This document shows, one piece after another, positions 37,221 through 46,739 of a stretch of 64,000 nucleotides of DNA (its first letter is position 1; each line of letters starts with the position of its first letter). Source of the stretch: Mytilisepta virgata (Eukaryota > Mollusca > Bivalvia > Mytilida > Mytilidae); assembly GCA_028015205.1 (NCBI GenBank), contig CM051511.1, positions 34,154,001-34,218,000 of the forward strand, given 5' to 3'. Both the position numbers and the translations under genes were made by a program. The notes under the pieces were generated by a model, which did not search any database, had not been told where the DNA came from, and worked only from the letters and a program-made list of their open reading frames with translations.

Positions 37221-38177
37221 TAACATTACTCAAAATTTATCAGAAAACACTAAACATTCAACAACATTGAGATTCCCACAAAATCAAAAGGATAATTATC
37301 AAACATTAAAAATTGCACGAATCATCTCAAGATGCATAACATATTTAATTACACGCTAAAACATTTTTGTCTCCGTCAAATTTTTCGCCTCATTTCATAT
37401 AATAGTTGGATGTACGAATCCTGCAAGCTGAATGACTTCGCAGACATATGAAATATAACAGAATGTCGAATGTGTTTGTTTAAATAACGTAAAATAAACA
37501 CAAATCTTTTCTTGCGTTAGTAAAGGTTCACTTCTTAAACCAACAGAATTAAAATGTGTCTTCATATCAGTTTTTCACGGTTAATCAACACAGGCTTATA
37601 TTCTTTGAGAAACGATTATGATTTTTACGCCACAAAATGAGCTTTTAAATATCAGTGCAAAAAATAATTATTTCACACAAGTTTTGATTTACACAGCTAA
37701 GGATCGCACACTTTGATTTTCCGAACTCTCTCCCCAATATTAAATTCTTTTGTAAAAATTTCGTTGACCAAAACTAAGAAAATTAATGAATAAAAAAATA
37801 AAAATAAAAATAATTTGAAAAATTTTGTTTAAAATTACAGCCAACCGGTTAATGAGAACATGTTAAATTAAGAAATGAAAAAGCGGTCCACTCGTGCATT
37901 TGAGAGTCATCTCTATCATACATTTTGTTTTGATATGGGAGGGTAAGTGTGTTGCTCAGCTTTGCTTAAATAAGTGGCCTCAGTTTCTCAGTCTGATAAT
38001 TTAAACGGTAAAGTATTTTGAAAAAGACGAGAAAATTACAGAAGGAAACATTGATTTTTAAAATGTAAGGACAAAAATATCATTGAGACAACATACCATA
38101 GATCTGAACACTGGGAAAATGTATATCTCACCCAATTAAACAATAATAAACACGATCGCATAAAACTAAGTGAGGCG

Positions 38178-38562
38178 TATGGCAAGCCGTTTTACTATTT
38201 ATTCTAACTTCAAGATATCTAATAAACTTTATAAGATATCTCATATATTTTATCAGATATCTCATATAATTTATAAGATATCTTATAAATTATATGAGAT
38301 ATCTTATAATCAATATAATATACCTTATAAAATATATTAGATATCTTATAAAGTTTATAAGATATCTTATATAAAAAATATTTATAAGATATCGTATATA
38401 CTTTATGAGATATCTTATATACTTTATAAGATATCTTACATACTTTATAAGATATCTTACAAAGTATATAAGATATCTTATAAAATCTAAATTATATAAG
38501 ATATCTTATATATTATATGAGATATCTTGAAGTTAGAATAAATATTAAAACGGCTTGCCATA
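38178..38562. mobile_element. GATATC-rich foldback element
   Basis: ATGGCAAGCCGTTTTA...TTTATTCTAACTTCAAG on the left is mirrored by CTTGAAGTTAGAATAAATAT...TAAAACGGCTTGCCAT on the right, giving terminal inverted repeats of ~40 bp. Between them lie about 15 palindromic ATAAGATATCTTAT-type words, roughly every 20 bp. The interior is therefore a string of small palindromes nested in one large palindrome. No coding sequence. Confidence 0.88.
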
Positions 38563-38814
38563 GAGACGAGATATAACAGGGTAATGTCTTGGGATTGAAA
38601 AATATACATAGAATTTAGTGGTTTTTAACATGTTCATAACTTCTGAAAATTAATGAAAAGGCGATCTTTTTATTATTGCAAAAAAAGCAACAGGATGAAA
38701 AATCGCAAATCTAATTTTGAATTTTCAAACTTGTATTCCAAAACAGAAAGTTTAGCAGATATAACTCCTTTTAAATCAGATAATAAAAAGCATATAATGT
38801 AAATAAAGCTCTAC

Positions 38815-38925
38815 CTGATGGTGGAGTACATTCCCTGGATAAGATAGTGGAGTACATTCCTGGTATAAGATAGTGGAGTACATTCCTGGTATAAGATAGT
38901 GGAGTACATTCCTTGTATAAGACAA
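38815..38925. repeat. Tandem repeat, ~29-30 bp (TGGAGTACATTCC)
   Basis: Four units of GTGGAGTACATTCCTGGTAT followed by AAGATA, the first slightly divergent. Non-coding. Confidence 0.93.
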
Positions 38926-39019
38926 ATTAACAAGAAAAAAGGACTTCAGGAGTAAAATTCATGATGTATATGTAAACAGATAGTTCTAAATTATATTTAT
39001 ATTTATATAAAACAGATTG

Positions 39020-39240
39020 TCGTATTGTCAAGGATGAATATCATTTTCTCTTTAATTGTAGATATTATAGATAATATATTTGTCTATAAAAAAAAATATA
39101 TATATAAATCATTTTTACTTTTTTTCCTTAGAAAAGATAATTATTCTTTTAAAACCAGATTTAGAGCTATAGTCTGGTATTTGCACCTTTATACAACAGT
39201 CAATATGTGAGGTCCATATCGGTCAAGGCTAAAATCTTAT
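39020..39240 (+). pseudogene. LINE 3'-end remnant
   Basis: The frame VKDEYHFLFNC resembles the C-terminal DE-x-H-F-x-x-x-C pattern of non-LTR retrotransposon polyproteins and of the 25031-25420 relic. It is interrupted by stops soon after. The downstream GAGGTCCATATCGGTCAAGG block parallels the sequence after the 25 kb relic. Short and decayed. Confidence 0.4.
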
Positions 39241-39366
39241 TCATTAATACCGTATATATAAATTAATTTTTTATATTTGTATTTTGTATGTGTTTAAATT
39301 GTTTGTTCTATATTGTATATGGCTTGCCACTTGTGGATGTATACATATGCAATTTAAAAAATTATA

Positions 39367-39647
39367 TTAAGGTAGTACAGAACACCTAAGGGAGTTAACT
39401 CATTAAAAATCAGCTGAACGTTTTAATCGCATACTATTAATAAAGTGAAATTAAGCTTCTCAATTATCAAAATTAGTGTTTTTCAAACTGCTATATAGCC
39501 ATTGAAATTATTCCCGTAAATGTGTGGTTCAAATATGTTGAAATTTTTATATTTTTGTCACCAGGTCAAAGTAAATAATTCATCAAAATTTTATGCAGAT
39601 TAAAAGATCCAAATCTATTTTAGTCAAAGTGTTTGGTAACACTTTAA
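39367..39647 (-). mobile_element. TTAA-flanked MITE, copy B3 (inverted)
   Basis: Inverted relative to B1 and B2: TTAAGGTAGTACAGAACACC at the left and GTGTTTGGTAACACTTTAA at the right, with the shared interior in reverse complement (GGAGTTAACTC, CAAACTGCTATATA, TAAAATAGATTTGG complement). TTAA flanks both ends. Confidence 0.82.
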
Positions 39648-39714
39648 TTATAGATTTACAATAATAAATACAAGCAAAAATTCCTGAAATTACAGTACTC
39701 AAAATCTGTGTCAT

Positions 39715-39795
39715 CCTCCCAAGTCAGGGTTTTGTAACCACGTTCGTTCTAGTTTGTAGGAACGAACGTGAATACAAAAGCCTGACTTGGGGGGG
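39715..39795. repeat. Short hairpin H5
   Basis: CCTCCCAAGTCAGGGTTTTGT and ACGTTCGTTC on the left pair with GAACGAACGT and ACAAAAGCCTGACTTGGGGG on the right around an ~11 bp loop. Confidence 0.85.
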
Positions 39796-39799
39796 GGGG

Positions 39800-41566
39800 G
39801 ATTTGTAAATATATACTTTGACTAAAGTAAAGACTTCAGAAGGATTTTACTTAAAGGGTCTTGTTTTGCTTTATTATAGGTCCTCATTTCATGCAGATAG
39901 GACTGCTTTTTACAATTGCATGATTTTATGTTCTATGTACATCTATTTCTACTAAAACTTTTAAAATTTTCTACTTCACTGGTAACATCCGTTTATTATC
40001 CAATATATGCTTTTCTTACTTTGTCTTTTCAGTGTTAGTTTAGGTGTTATTTGTGTTTCAATTCCCTTCAAAAACCTTTCGTTTACAATTTATAAAGTTT
40101 AATAAAAACGTGGAACCCCAAAGAAAATGTCACAATCAAAGTCCGACAAACTGGCAAATCCGGGAGGTACGCAAATACCCAGAACAACTGAAAAGCAACA
40201 GTCATACTCTTGGCTTGGTACAGGTATATAATAATTAAGATGATTTCTACCACCACAGAATAGAAAATTTTACGAAATTCACCGATTGTGCATTAGATAT
40301 ATGCATAGTGATGTTTCTTTAGAGTTTGCATTGTCCATGTTGTCGGTATCTCGAAATTGTCGTACTTGTATTTTTAAAATCTAAGCAGAGGTACCCAGTC
40401 TCCCTTACATCTCTATCTGTTTGATATTTTGTATGTTAGAGAAAAAAAACATGAAACTATTTTGATAAAATTTGAAGTTCTACACAATTTAAATCATGTG
40501 TCACTAAGATCGTAATATACCAGGCGCAGATCAAGAAACTCTCCCAAAAATGGCTGCAGCACGTTTTACTCTATGGGCATACATGATTACGTATTTGACA
40601 AGTCTGTATCGCATCACTTGTTCATCAATCAATGTTCTTTTGTTATCAATACTAAATACATACTTCATTAGTACAAATTACCCTCCAGAACAGAGGCTAT
40701 ACTTGTTTGCTTATGACCGGAATCGTTTTGACATCAGCGCTAACCAGAAGAGAAAACATGGATTCAAATTTCAAAACCACGTGCTGGAGATAATGGATTC
40801 CGTATTTGTTTTCCATAGGGAACCTTTATTTCGTTATCTGTGGAAATATTATATGATTATACATCTTAAAATGTTTGTATTGAAACATTTACAAAAGATT
40901 ACAAACATTTGTATACATATAACTATTATGTGTTACATCTGAAGGAACCACTACCAGACCACCCTAAATGAATGTTTCGATTTACAAAATAAAATATTAG
41001 TAAACGTTTTGATTTTTTCATGTTAACGTTTAACTTTTCTCAAAAATGTTGATAAAATTTTTGTTCACACTTTTCATACGTAAATACAGATGCTTTGATT
41101 TTTCGTAAAAAAAGTTTTGGATGAAAATAATTCAAGTCCCCTTTGTACTCTTTATTTCATTTAATACTATTTTTTACATAACCTTTTGGGTAAATAAAAT
41201 TAAATTTATAAAAGTTGTGTATTATTAACCGAATTTTCAAGCTTTATTTTTACCATTATTACACGCAGTAGGGTCAAACCTGCGAAACATACAGACAATA
41301 CAACACAAATAAAATCCATTAACAGAAATCACGATAAAATAATAATACATTTTCTCCTATTCTTGACGTGTTTAATCGGTGGGATAAAAATACATAATAT
41401 CTTTAACCACTTCCCGGTGATTAAATTTCTACGTGGGAATTACCGCCCTTTTTTCTACAGTTATTGGAACGATAAACTAGAGAAGTCCCGAAATGACGTC
41501 AATGTAAACAAACTACATAGCAACGACGTTTTCTTGAGGTTTTTGTCGAAAATCATAGGAGAAACA
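39800..41566. other. AT-rich stretch, no gene recognised
   Basis: A block near 40120-40215 (AGTCCGACAAACTGG ... CTCTTGGCTTGGTACAG) looks like a decayed piece of the mussel-type dispersed repeat. A plus-strand frame of 130 codons at 40550-40942 has a hydrophobic first half but no recognisable domain or supporting signal, so I do not call it a gene. Confidence 0.45.
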
Positions 41567-41728
41567 GATTCTCCTTCAATTTACTCGTGAGTTATGAAAT
41601 TTCTCCACCCTCAATAGTTAAATTTTAGATTTTAACACGCTCGCTAAAGGCTCGCGTGTTGAAAATCGAAAATTTAACTATCTCGGGTGGAGAAATTCCA
41701 TAACTCACTCGTACCTGAAGGAGAATCT
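41567..41728. repeat. Long hairpin H2 with CG-rich loop
   Basis: AGATTCTCCTTCA...GAGTTATG...TTTCTCCACCC...AGTTAAATTTT pairs with its complement to 41728, arms of ~70 bp with some mismatches. The apex is ACACGCTCGCTAAAGGCTCG. Confidence 0.88.
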
Positions 41729-42394
41729 ATATGTAAATTGTAACTTGACTTATAATCACTAGCAGGTGTTAACTGTAACCTGTCTCAAATCTAATGATTG
41801 TTTAATGAAGGTACAGACTTCTGATATAAGCTCAATTTTGGGATTTAAAATAAATTTAAGTTTTTCAATATATGTCTTTCTATTTTAATTAATAAAGTCT
41901 CGCGAAGATTTTTATTTTTGTTACAATATAATATAAGAATAATAGTTTATTGTCATATAAGGTAAAATTAACCGTGTAAAGCTTGTGACAAATTTCAAAC
42001 ACAAAACGTAATTATGATAAAATAACAAAATCTCGACACTGTGTTATACAATTCTCCTGCCATAAGAACAGATATTCACCTTCTACAGCATTACAACTTA
42101 TATACAAAGTCTCTGTTGACTAGGAATATTTGAGAAATGTACGAACCGGTGAATGGCTGTTCTGTTCCGTTCCGTTCCATTCCATTCCGTTCATGTTCTG
42201 TTCTTTTTTTCATATTATTATCATTTTGATCATCTGTGGTACAGTTTTGGGCTGTTTATAGATTTCTAATTAGGGGCCTATAGTTCAAATTTCTATCGCC
42301 TACATGTATATAGATAAGAAACCTGACATCCTTTGCTTATTTAACCCGAATTCCACGTTTGGATTAATCAGTTATAAACATATCCGAATTTAAA

Positions 42395-42621
42395 ATGTTA
42401 TACTCTCTTTTCTTGTGTCTGTTTTTGTCATACTTGGACTGCACTCCAGTAAGTTTTGGTCAAACTGGCGATGTTGCAGAACTTATTTCTGATTTGAAAC
42501 GGAATAACGCAAGACTTTCTATTCTGGAAAATAAAGTTAATTTTCTGGAAGAAGAAAATGCTTTTCTTCGAAATCAGGTAGCAGAAATGACGACTAAAGA
42601 TAGAACAAGCACCAATTTAAG
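42395..42621 (+). CDS. C1q domain-containing protein, exon 1 (signal peptide, coiled coil)
   Basis: Starting at the ATG at 42395, the first ~20 residues (MLYSLFLCLFLSYLDC...) form a hydrophobic signal peptide. Residues ~25-65 (beginning DVAELISDLKRNNARLSILE, then NKVNFLEEENAFLRNQV) show heptad spacing of Leu/Ile/Val and are a coiled coil. This is the standard N-terminal layout of secreted bivalve C1q-domain proteins, in which the coil drives trimerisation. The exon ends at 42621 on a GTCTGT donor in phase 2 and joins in frame to 43419. Together the four exons encode 258 residues. Confidence 0.88.
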
Positions 42622-43100
42622 GTCTGTATCTGATATGTACAATTTAACAGGTTGTACGAAATTCTCAATTTATTCGATCGAAAGCACATGAGTATTTCAA
42701 ATTATGGAAGGAAATTACTTGAGTGTGTGCTTGTCTAAGTGAATGTGTGTTTTTATAAGTCTTTTTTAAATTTATTTGTACATTTAGGGAAATATTACAC
42801 AAAGGAAGATATGATTTATTTCATTAGTGTTTGGCATGTTAGATGAGGATCAGGTGAACTGCAATAAAATATAATGTCGCGGGAACCTTTATTTATACAA
42901 ATATATTATACTTTTAAGATTTTGTCTCTCTATTTGTCTATATTAAAGAAACCAGTCCATATAATGTTATATGGACCGGTGGGCGGGGATTAATTATCAT
43001 ATGGACTGGTGGGCGGAGCTTTATTATTATTGTAAATTTTGGAATGTTTTCGCATTGAAATAAATATAATATAGCTAACAGTTCATTGCTATGAGGGTCA

Positions 43101-43206
43101 AATGGAAGTATATGGACCGCTTAGTCGCCGAACAAATTATTAGGACCTTCACTACGCTTCGGTCCACATTTTTTCTGGACGACCAACCGGTCCATATACT
43201 TCCATA
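43101..43206. repeat. Long hairpin H3 in C1q intron 1
   Basis: AATGGAAGTATATGGACCG pairs with CGGTCCATATACTTCCAT, and inner segments pair partly around CACTACGCTTCGGTCC. At 42953-43020 the same intron has two copies of ATATGGACYGGTGGGCGGRG, related to the hairpin arm. Non-coding despite an apparent frame through it. Confidence 0.82.
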
Positions 43207-43418
43207 CGACATTCAGTGTAATGAACTATTTGCTAAATACACCAGAAAGATATTATTTGAATTATCATGGAAACCTGAAACTCAAAAATCCTTCTTGAAA
43301 ATGATTAAAGTATGTACCAAAACCAAAGAATCCGAATCCAAAAGCTTTAAAGGGTAACAAATTTATTTTCAATAAAAAAAAAAGATTTTAACTCTTTATT
43401 GTTGTATTTTCTATATAG

Positions 43419-43477
43419 CTCAACATCATCTGATTACAATGAAAAGTTTGGCTTGGAAATTCGTGAACAAGATAAAG
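43419..43477 (+). CDS. C1q domain-containing protein, exon 2
   Basis: A 59 bp exon after TTCTATATAG. Its first base completes the Ser codon begun in exon 1, and it reads STSSDYNEKFGLEIREQDK before a GTAACA donor in phase 1. Low-complexity charged linker between coiled coil and C1q domain. Supported only by phase agreement on both sides and by the open frame. Confidence 0.7.
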
Positions 43478-44291
43478 GTAACATTATATTAAATATAGAT
43501 AAGACTAAATTTAACTTTATTTGTACACTGGTCAAGTCCATATGGTTCTTTAGGGGTCAAACGATCATAAAACCTGAAATATTATGCATGAAGGTCCAAT
43601 ATGATCCATTTTCCATATCTTTGTTTTACCTGGGTTAATTGGAATTTTGTATTTTAAAATAATGTGCAAATACATGTTTTCAAAAAACAGAATATATATA
43701 TATATAGCACTGAAATATAATTAAAATTGTCCGGAGAACAGATTTTTTTTGTATTGTATTAAAGGATAAAAATTGCAGATATACATTTTTAATAAAATTA
43801 TTTTTGGTTTCTGTTACTGGAATCAAAACAAATCCAATCATTATTTGTTTCAAACTATCAATTCAAGCCAAGATTAAATGAAAGAACTAAGCCATATTGA
43901 GTTATCCCGCTTATTTCATTAATCAAAATGTATTTGCTGTGACCAGAGCGATTGGTTGCCGTGATTTAAATAAATATTTTAGAGTCCTCTGTCTTCAATA
44001 CTATAGACTGCCTTAAAAAGAAACCAGTTTTATTCACCAGAATGTGTGAAGTTGATAAAGGATATCACTGCTTTTTCAAAATCGGTTATTTTTTTTTTCA
44101 AAATTAGTGTTATCATTCAACAGAACCTCAAAGTAATTATTCCTTGGATTATCATTAGATATGCAATACAATAAATTGCACATAGAAAAATTCTTTCACT
44201 CAAATTATCCTTATAAAATTGCATTGGGTCATTTCACAATAGACCATTTTCAGCCTAAGCAATTTTTGGATAAAATGTGTTTTTATTTCAG

Positions 44292-44354
44292 TTTCAGGCA
44301 ATCATAAAATGAAAGAACACCGCCCATCGTCAAGAAGAAACATTGGTGATCCAG
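44292..44354 (+). CDS. C1q domain-containing protein, exon 3 (tandem acceptor)
   Basis: A 63 bp exon, phase 1 in and out, encoding a basic linker (NHKMKEHRPSSRRNIGDP). The acceptor is doubled: TTTCAGTTTCAG gives AG at 44291 and again at 44297. Both leave the frame intact and differ by two residues (Val-Ser). The donor is GTATTT. Exon 4 joins in phase 1. Confidence 0.72.
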
Positions 44355-44951
44355 GTATTTCTGTAGAAAATTGTCTTCCTTGTTAAAAGTCACTTTTTGT
44401 ACAAGAATATTTTAGGAGGGTCGTACATGGGGGATATATATGGACACGGGAGAAAGAAAAATAAAAAATATCATGCACGATAAACGAAAAAGAAAATTAC
44501 GACCTACACATTGCATTTTCCCCAATTTGCAAGAAACACGGCCAGCACGACCACAAATGAATTAAAAACTGCAAAAAATTCTTTCATGACAATATCCCTG
44601 AGTTAAATGGTTTTTTTAAAAGCTTTTGCAAATCGTTTGAAACCTTTGTGCTGTTTAATCTGAAGCTTGATATGATGCAGGGTTATTCATTCCTTCTGAC
44701 AATTAAAATGGAGCGATGTATCTGTTTTTGATAGACCAGATTAAAACAAAAAATATATTCCCCTCTGAAAGTGCTTGGAGTATAAATAGAAACATCAAAA
44801 CTTATTGTAGTATAATGTCATATTACTGTCGCTACAATTCATATGTAGATAATACCTGCAGTCATTTGCGACTCAGCTCATAATGATATTTGAAACACGA
44901 CTATTAAGTTTGATTGTCTGTTGGTTTCTGATTTTTTGTTTCATGTGACAG

Positions 44952-45379
44952 GAGATGTAGTTGGTTCAAAACAAACTGCATTCACGGCTAAGACGAGTAG
45001 GAACATCGACCCATTGAATAATCACCAAACTATTGTGTTCGACCAAGAACTAACAAACATTGGTGGAGCCTATAATCACGTGACTGGTGTCTTTCAAGCT
45101 GCTGTCCCAGGAACGTATGTATTTTTCACCAACATTGGAGGGTCAGATCATCAGGAATTATGGACCTGGATTGTTAAAGATGGGAATAGACTGGTTGATA
45201 CATATACCGTATCCCATAATGCAGCTGGTTACCATGGAGCAGACAGCAATATGGTGGTCGTTCATCTTGCTGAAGGAGAATCTGTTTGGGTAGAAACTGT
45301 TTCTGATAGCGGACACTCAATAGCTATTGTACAGAATGGTTCTACTTTTTCTGGATTTCTGTTGTATCCCGATCCGTAA
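44952..45379 (+). CDS. C1q domain-containing protein, exon 4 (globular C1q domain)
   Basis: After a TTTCATGTGACAG acceptor the frame encodes a complete globular C1q domain of ~135 residues. It shows the KQTAFTAKTSRN entry strand, YNHVTGVFQAAVPGTYVFF (the conserved aromatic/Gly core), a WTWIVKDGNRL strand, MVVVHLAEGESVWVE and the terminal FSGFLLYPDP. Bivalves have very large families of such secreted proteins acting as lectin-like pattern-recognition molecules in haemolymph and mucus (family knowledge). The particular ligand cannot be read from sequence. The stop TAA is at 45377-45379 and an AATAAA at ~45405. The polinton-like element begins only 232 bp after the stop. Confidence 0.93.
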
Positions 45380-45591
45380 AGGTTATCGCGGCTCTTTTTA
45401 TTTTTAATAAATTGCGATAAAAATCTTTTGTTCTTTGTTTATTTGAAGAATTATTTCTACTCCTATAAGCGAGATATTAATTCCTCCGAGATTCTTGGGA
45501 CGTCTAACGACCTTCGTACAAATTGGCTGTTGTTGGGCGTCAGATAATACTTCCATCACAAAACTGGACATTTTAAAACGAATTAAGAAAA

Positions 45592-45611
45592 TCTTTTTAT
45601 TGTTACAGAGC
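45592..45611 (+). other. 3' splice-site-like sequence and left copy of 6 bp target duplication
   Basis: TCTTTTTATTGTTACAG followed by AGC stands directly against the element's first base (45612). The hexamer CAGAGC at 45606-45611 is repeated at 59818-59823 on the other side of the element. The pyrimidine tract plus CAG makes a good 3' splice site, and the continuation beyond the element (59821 on) is an open frame to TAA, so the insertion appears to have hit an intron-exon junction. Confidence 0.6.
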
Positions 45612-45654
45612 AGTAGTATGTATGCGGTTCTAAATTAGCATTTGAGGTGGAGGA

Positions 45655-46045
45655 GCGTGGAGGAGCCGGAAGTGACGTCACCGGAACCGGAAATGACGTC
45701 ACAGGAAGTGACGTAACCGGAACCGGAAGTACCGGAAGTGGTTTGCGCGCATGCGCAACCGGAAGTAGTGGTTTTTCCCGCCATTTGTTGACGGAAGTGA
45801 CGCAAGTCACGTGCTAGGACCCGGATGTGTCGTCCGCGCATGTGTGACCGGAACCGGAAGTGATTTTTGCGCGCATGCGCAACCGGAAGTAGGGTGTTTT
45901 TTCCGCCATTTGTTGCCGGAAGTGACGCAAGTCACGTGGTAGGACCCGGATGTATGTTCTGCGCATGTTCGGACGGAACCGGAAGTGGTTGGTGCAACCG
46001 GAAGTAGGGTGTTTTTTCCGCCATTGACGGAAGTGACGCAAGTCA
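45655..46045. promoter_or_regulatory. Left-arm CpG-rich block of ETS/CRE/NRF1/E-box-like motifs
   Basis: About a dozen GGAAGT cores, mostly as ACCGGAAGT, lie in 390 bp with two TGACGTCA palindromes (and TGACGTAA, TGACGCAA), two GCGCATGCGC palindromes and two CACGTG boxes. The right part is a ~130 bp unit (GCGCATGCGCAACCGGAAGT ... CGCCATTTG ... GTGACGCAAGTCACG ... GACCCGGATGT) repeated about three times. These match vertebrate consensus sites for ETS, CREB/ATF, NRF1 and USF. Binding in this host is not shown. Short reading frames here arise from repeats. Confidence 0.7.
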
Positions 46046-46051
46046 CGGACC

Positions 46052-46640
46052 CTAATGTTGATGCTTGACCAGATTGAATTATCTCCCCTTTTCCCGTGCT
46101 TCTCGGTCGTCTCTAGATCTTTCATCGGTCTCTCACTGTTATGTCCGAGAGTATACGAAGTACACTATTGGATTATCTCCCCATATCCCGATCTTTTCAA
46201 CTGTGGGTATTTTCTGTGAGGACTAGGATTGGATTATGTCCCCTTACCTCCAAGTGATGCTTGTCACCGCTCAATGGAGGGGTGTCCTTAGCAACGGCGG
46301 TCCATTTCATTGCATTCACTTCTCTTCTCTTCTCTTGCTCCATCCCGCTCTTTGCTACTCCTTGCGTGATGCTTGACCAGATTGAATTATCTCCCTTTTC
46401 CCGCTCTTCTCGGTCGTCTCTGGATCTTTGATTGAATTATCTCCCCTTATCCCGCTCTTTTCATCTGTGAGTGATGTTTTCTGTGAGGACTAGGATTGGA
46501 TTATGTCCCCTTACCTCAAGTTGATGCTTGTCACCGCTCAATGGAGGTGTGTCCTTAGCAACGGCGGTCTATTTCATTGCTCTATGCTTCGCTTCTCTTC
46601 GCTTGCTCTTCGCTGCTCCATGCTGCTCATCGCTAATAAT
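46052..46640. repeat. Left arm: two ~300 bp duplicated blocks
   Basis: GATGCTTGACCAGATTGAAT, TTATCTCCCC, GTGAGGACTAGGATTGGATT and CCGCTCAATGGAGG...TCCTTAGCAACGGCGG occur in this order at ~46055-46325 and again at ~46370-46590. Mirrored in the right arm at 58790-59377. No coding sequence. Confidence 0.85.
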
Positions 46641-46739
46641 GACTATATTCACCTGCTGATTTAAGATTCTTGGGGTTACTTGTCGGTGTTTTCGCTGCTG
46701 CTTCCGCTCCTGCTGCTTGTTGGTGTTCGTCATTGCTGC

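Noticed and set aside
40550..40942. 130-codon plus-strand frame with hydrophobic N-terminal half
   Set aside because: No recognisable family, no supporting signals and AT-driven composition; possible but unsupported.
44769..44778. TATAAATAG as a promoter
   Set aside because: It lies within intron 3 of the C1q gene with no sign of a new transcript start.
45583..46125. Short frames (68-103 codons) in the CpG-rich terminal block
   Set aside because: They track the ACCGGAAGT/TGACGTCA repeats (reading TSGSG-type peptides) and occur in several phases at once.
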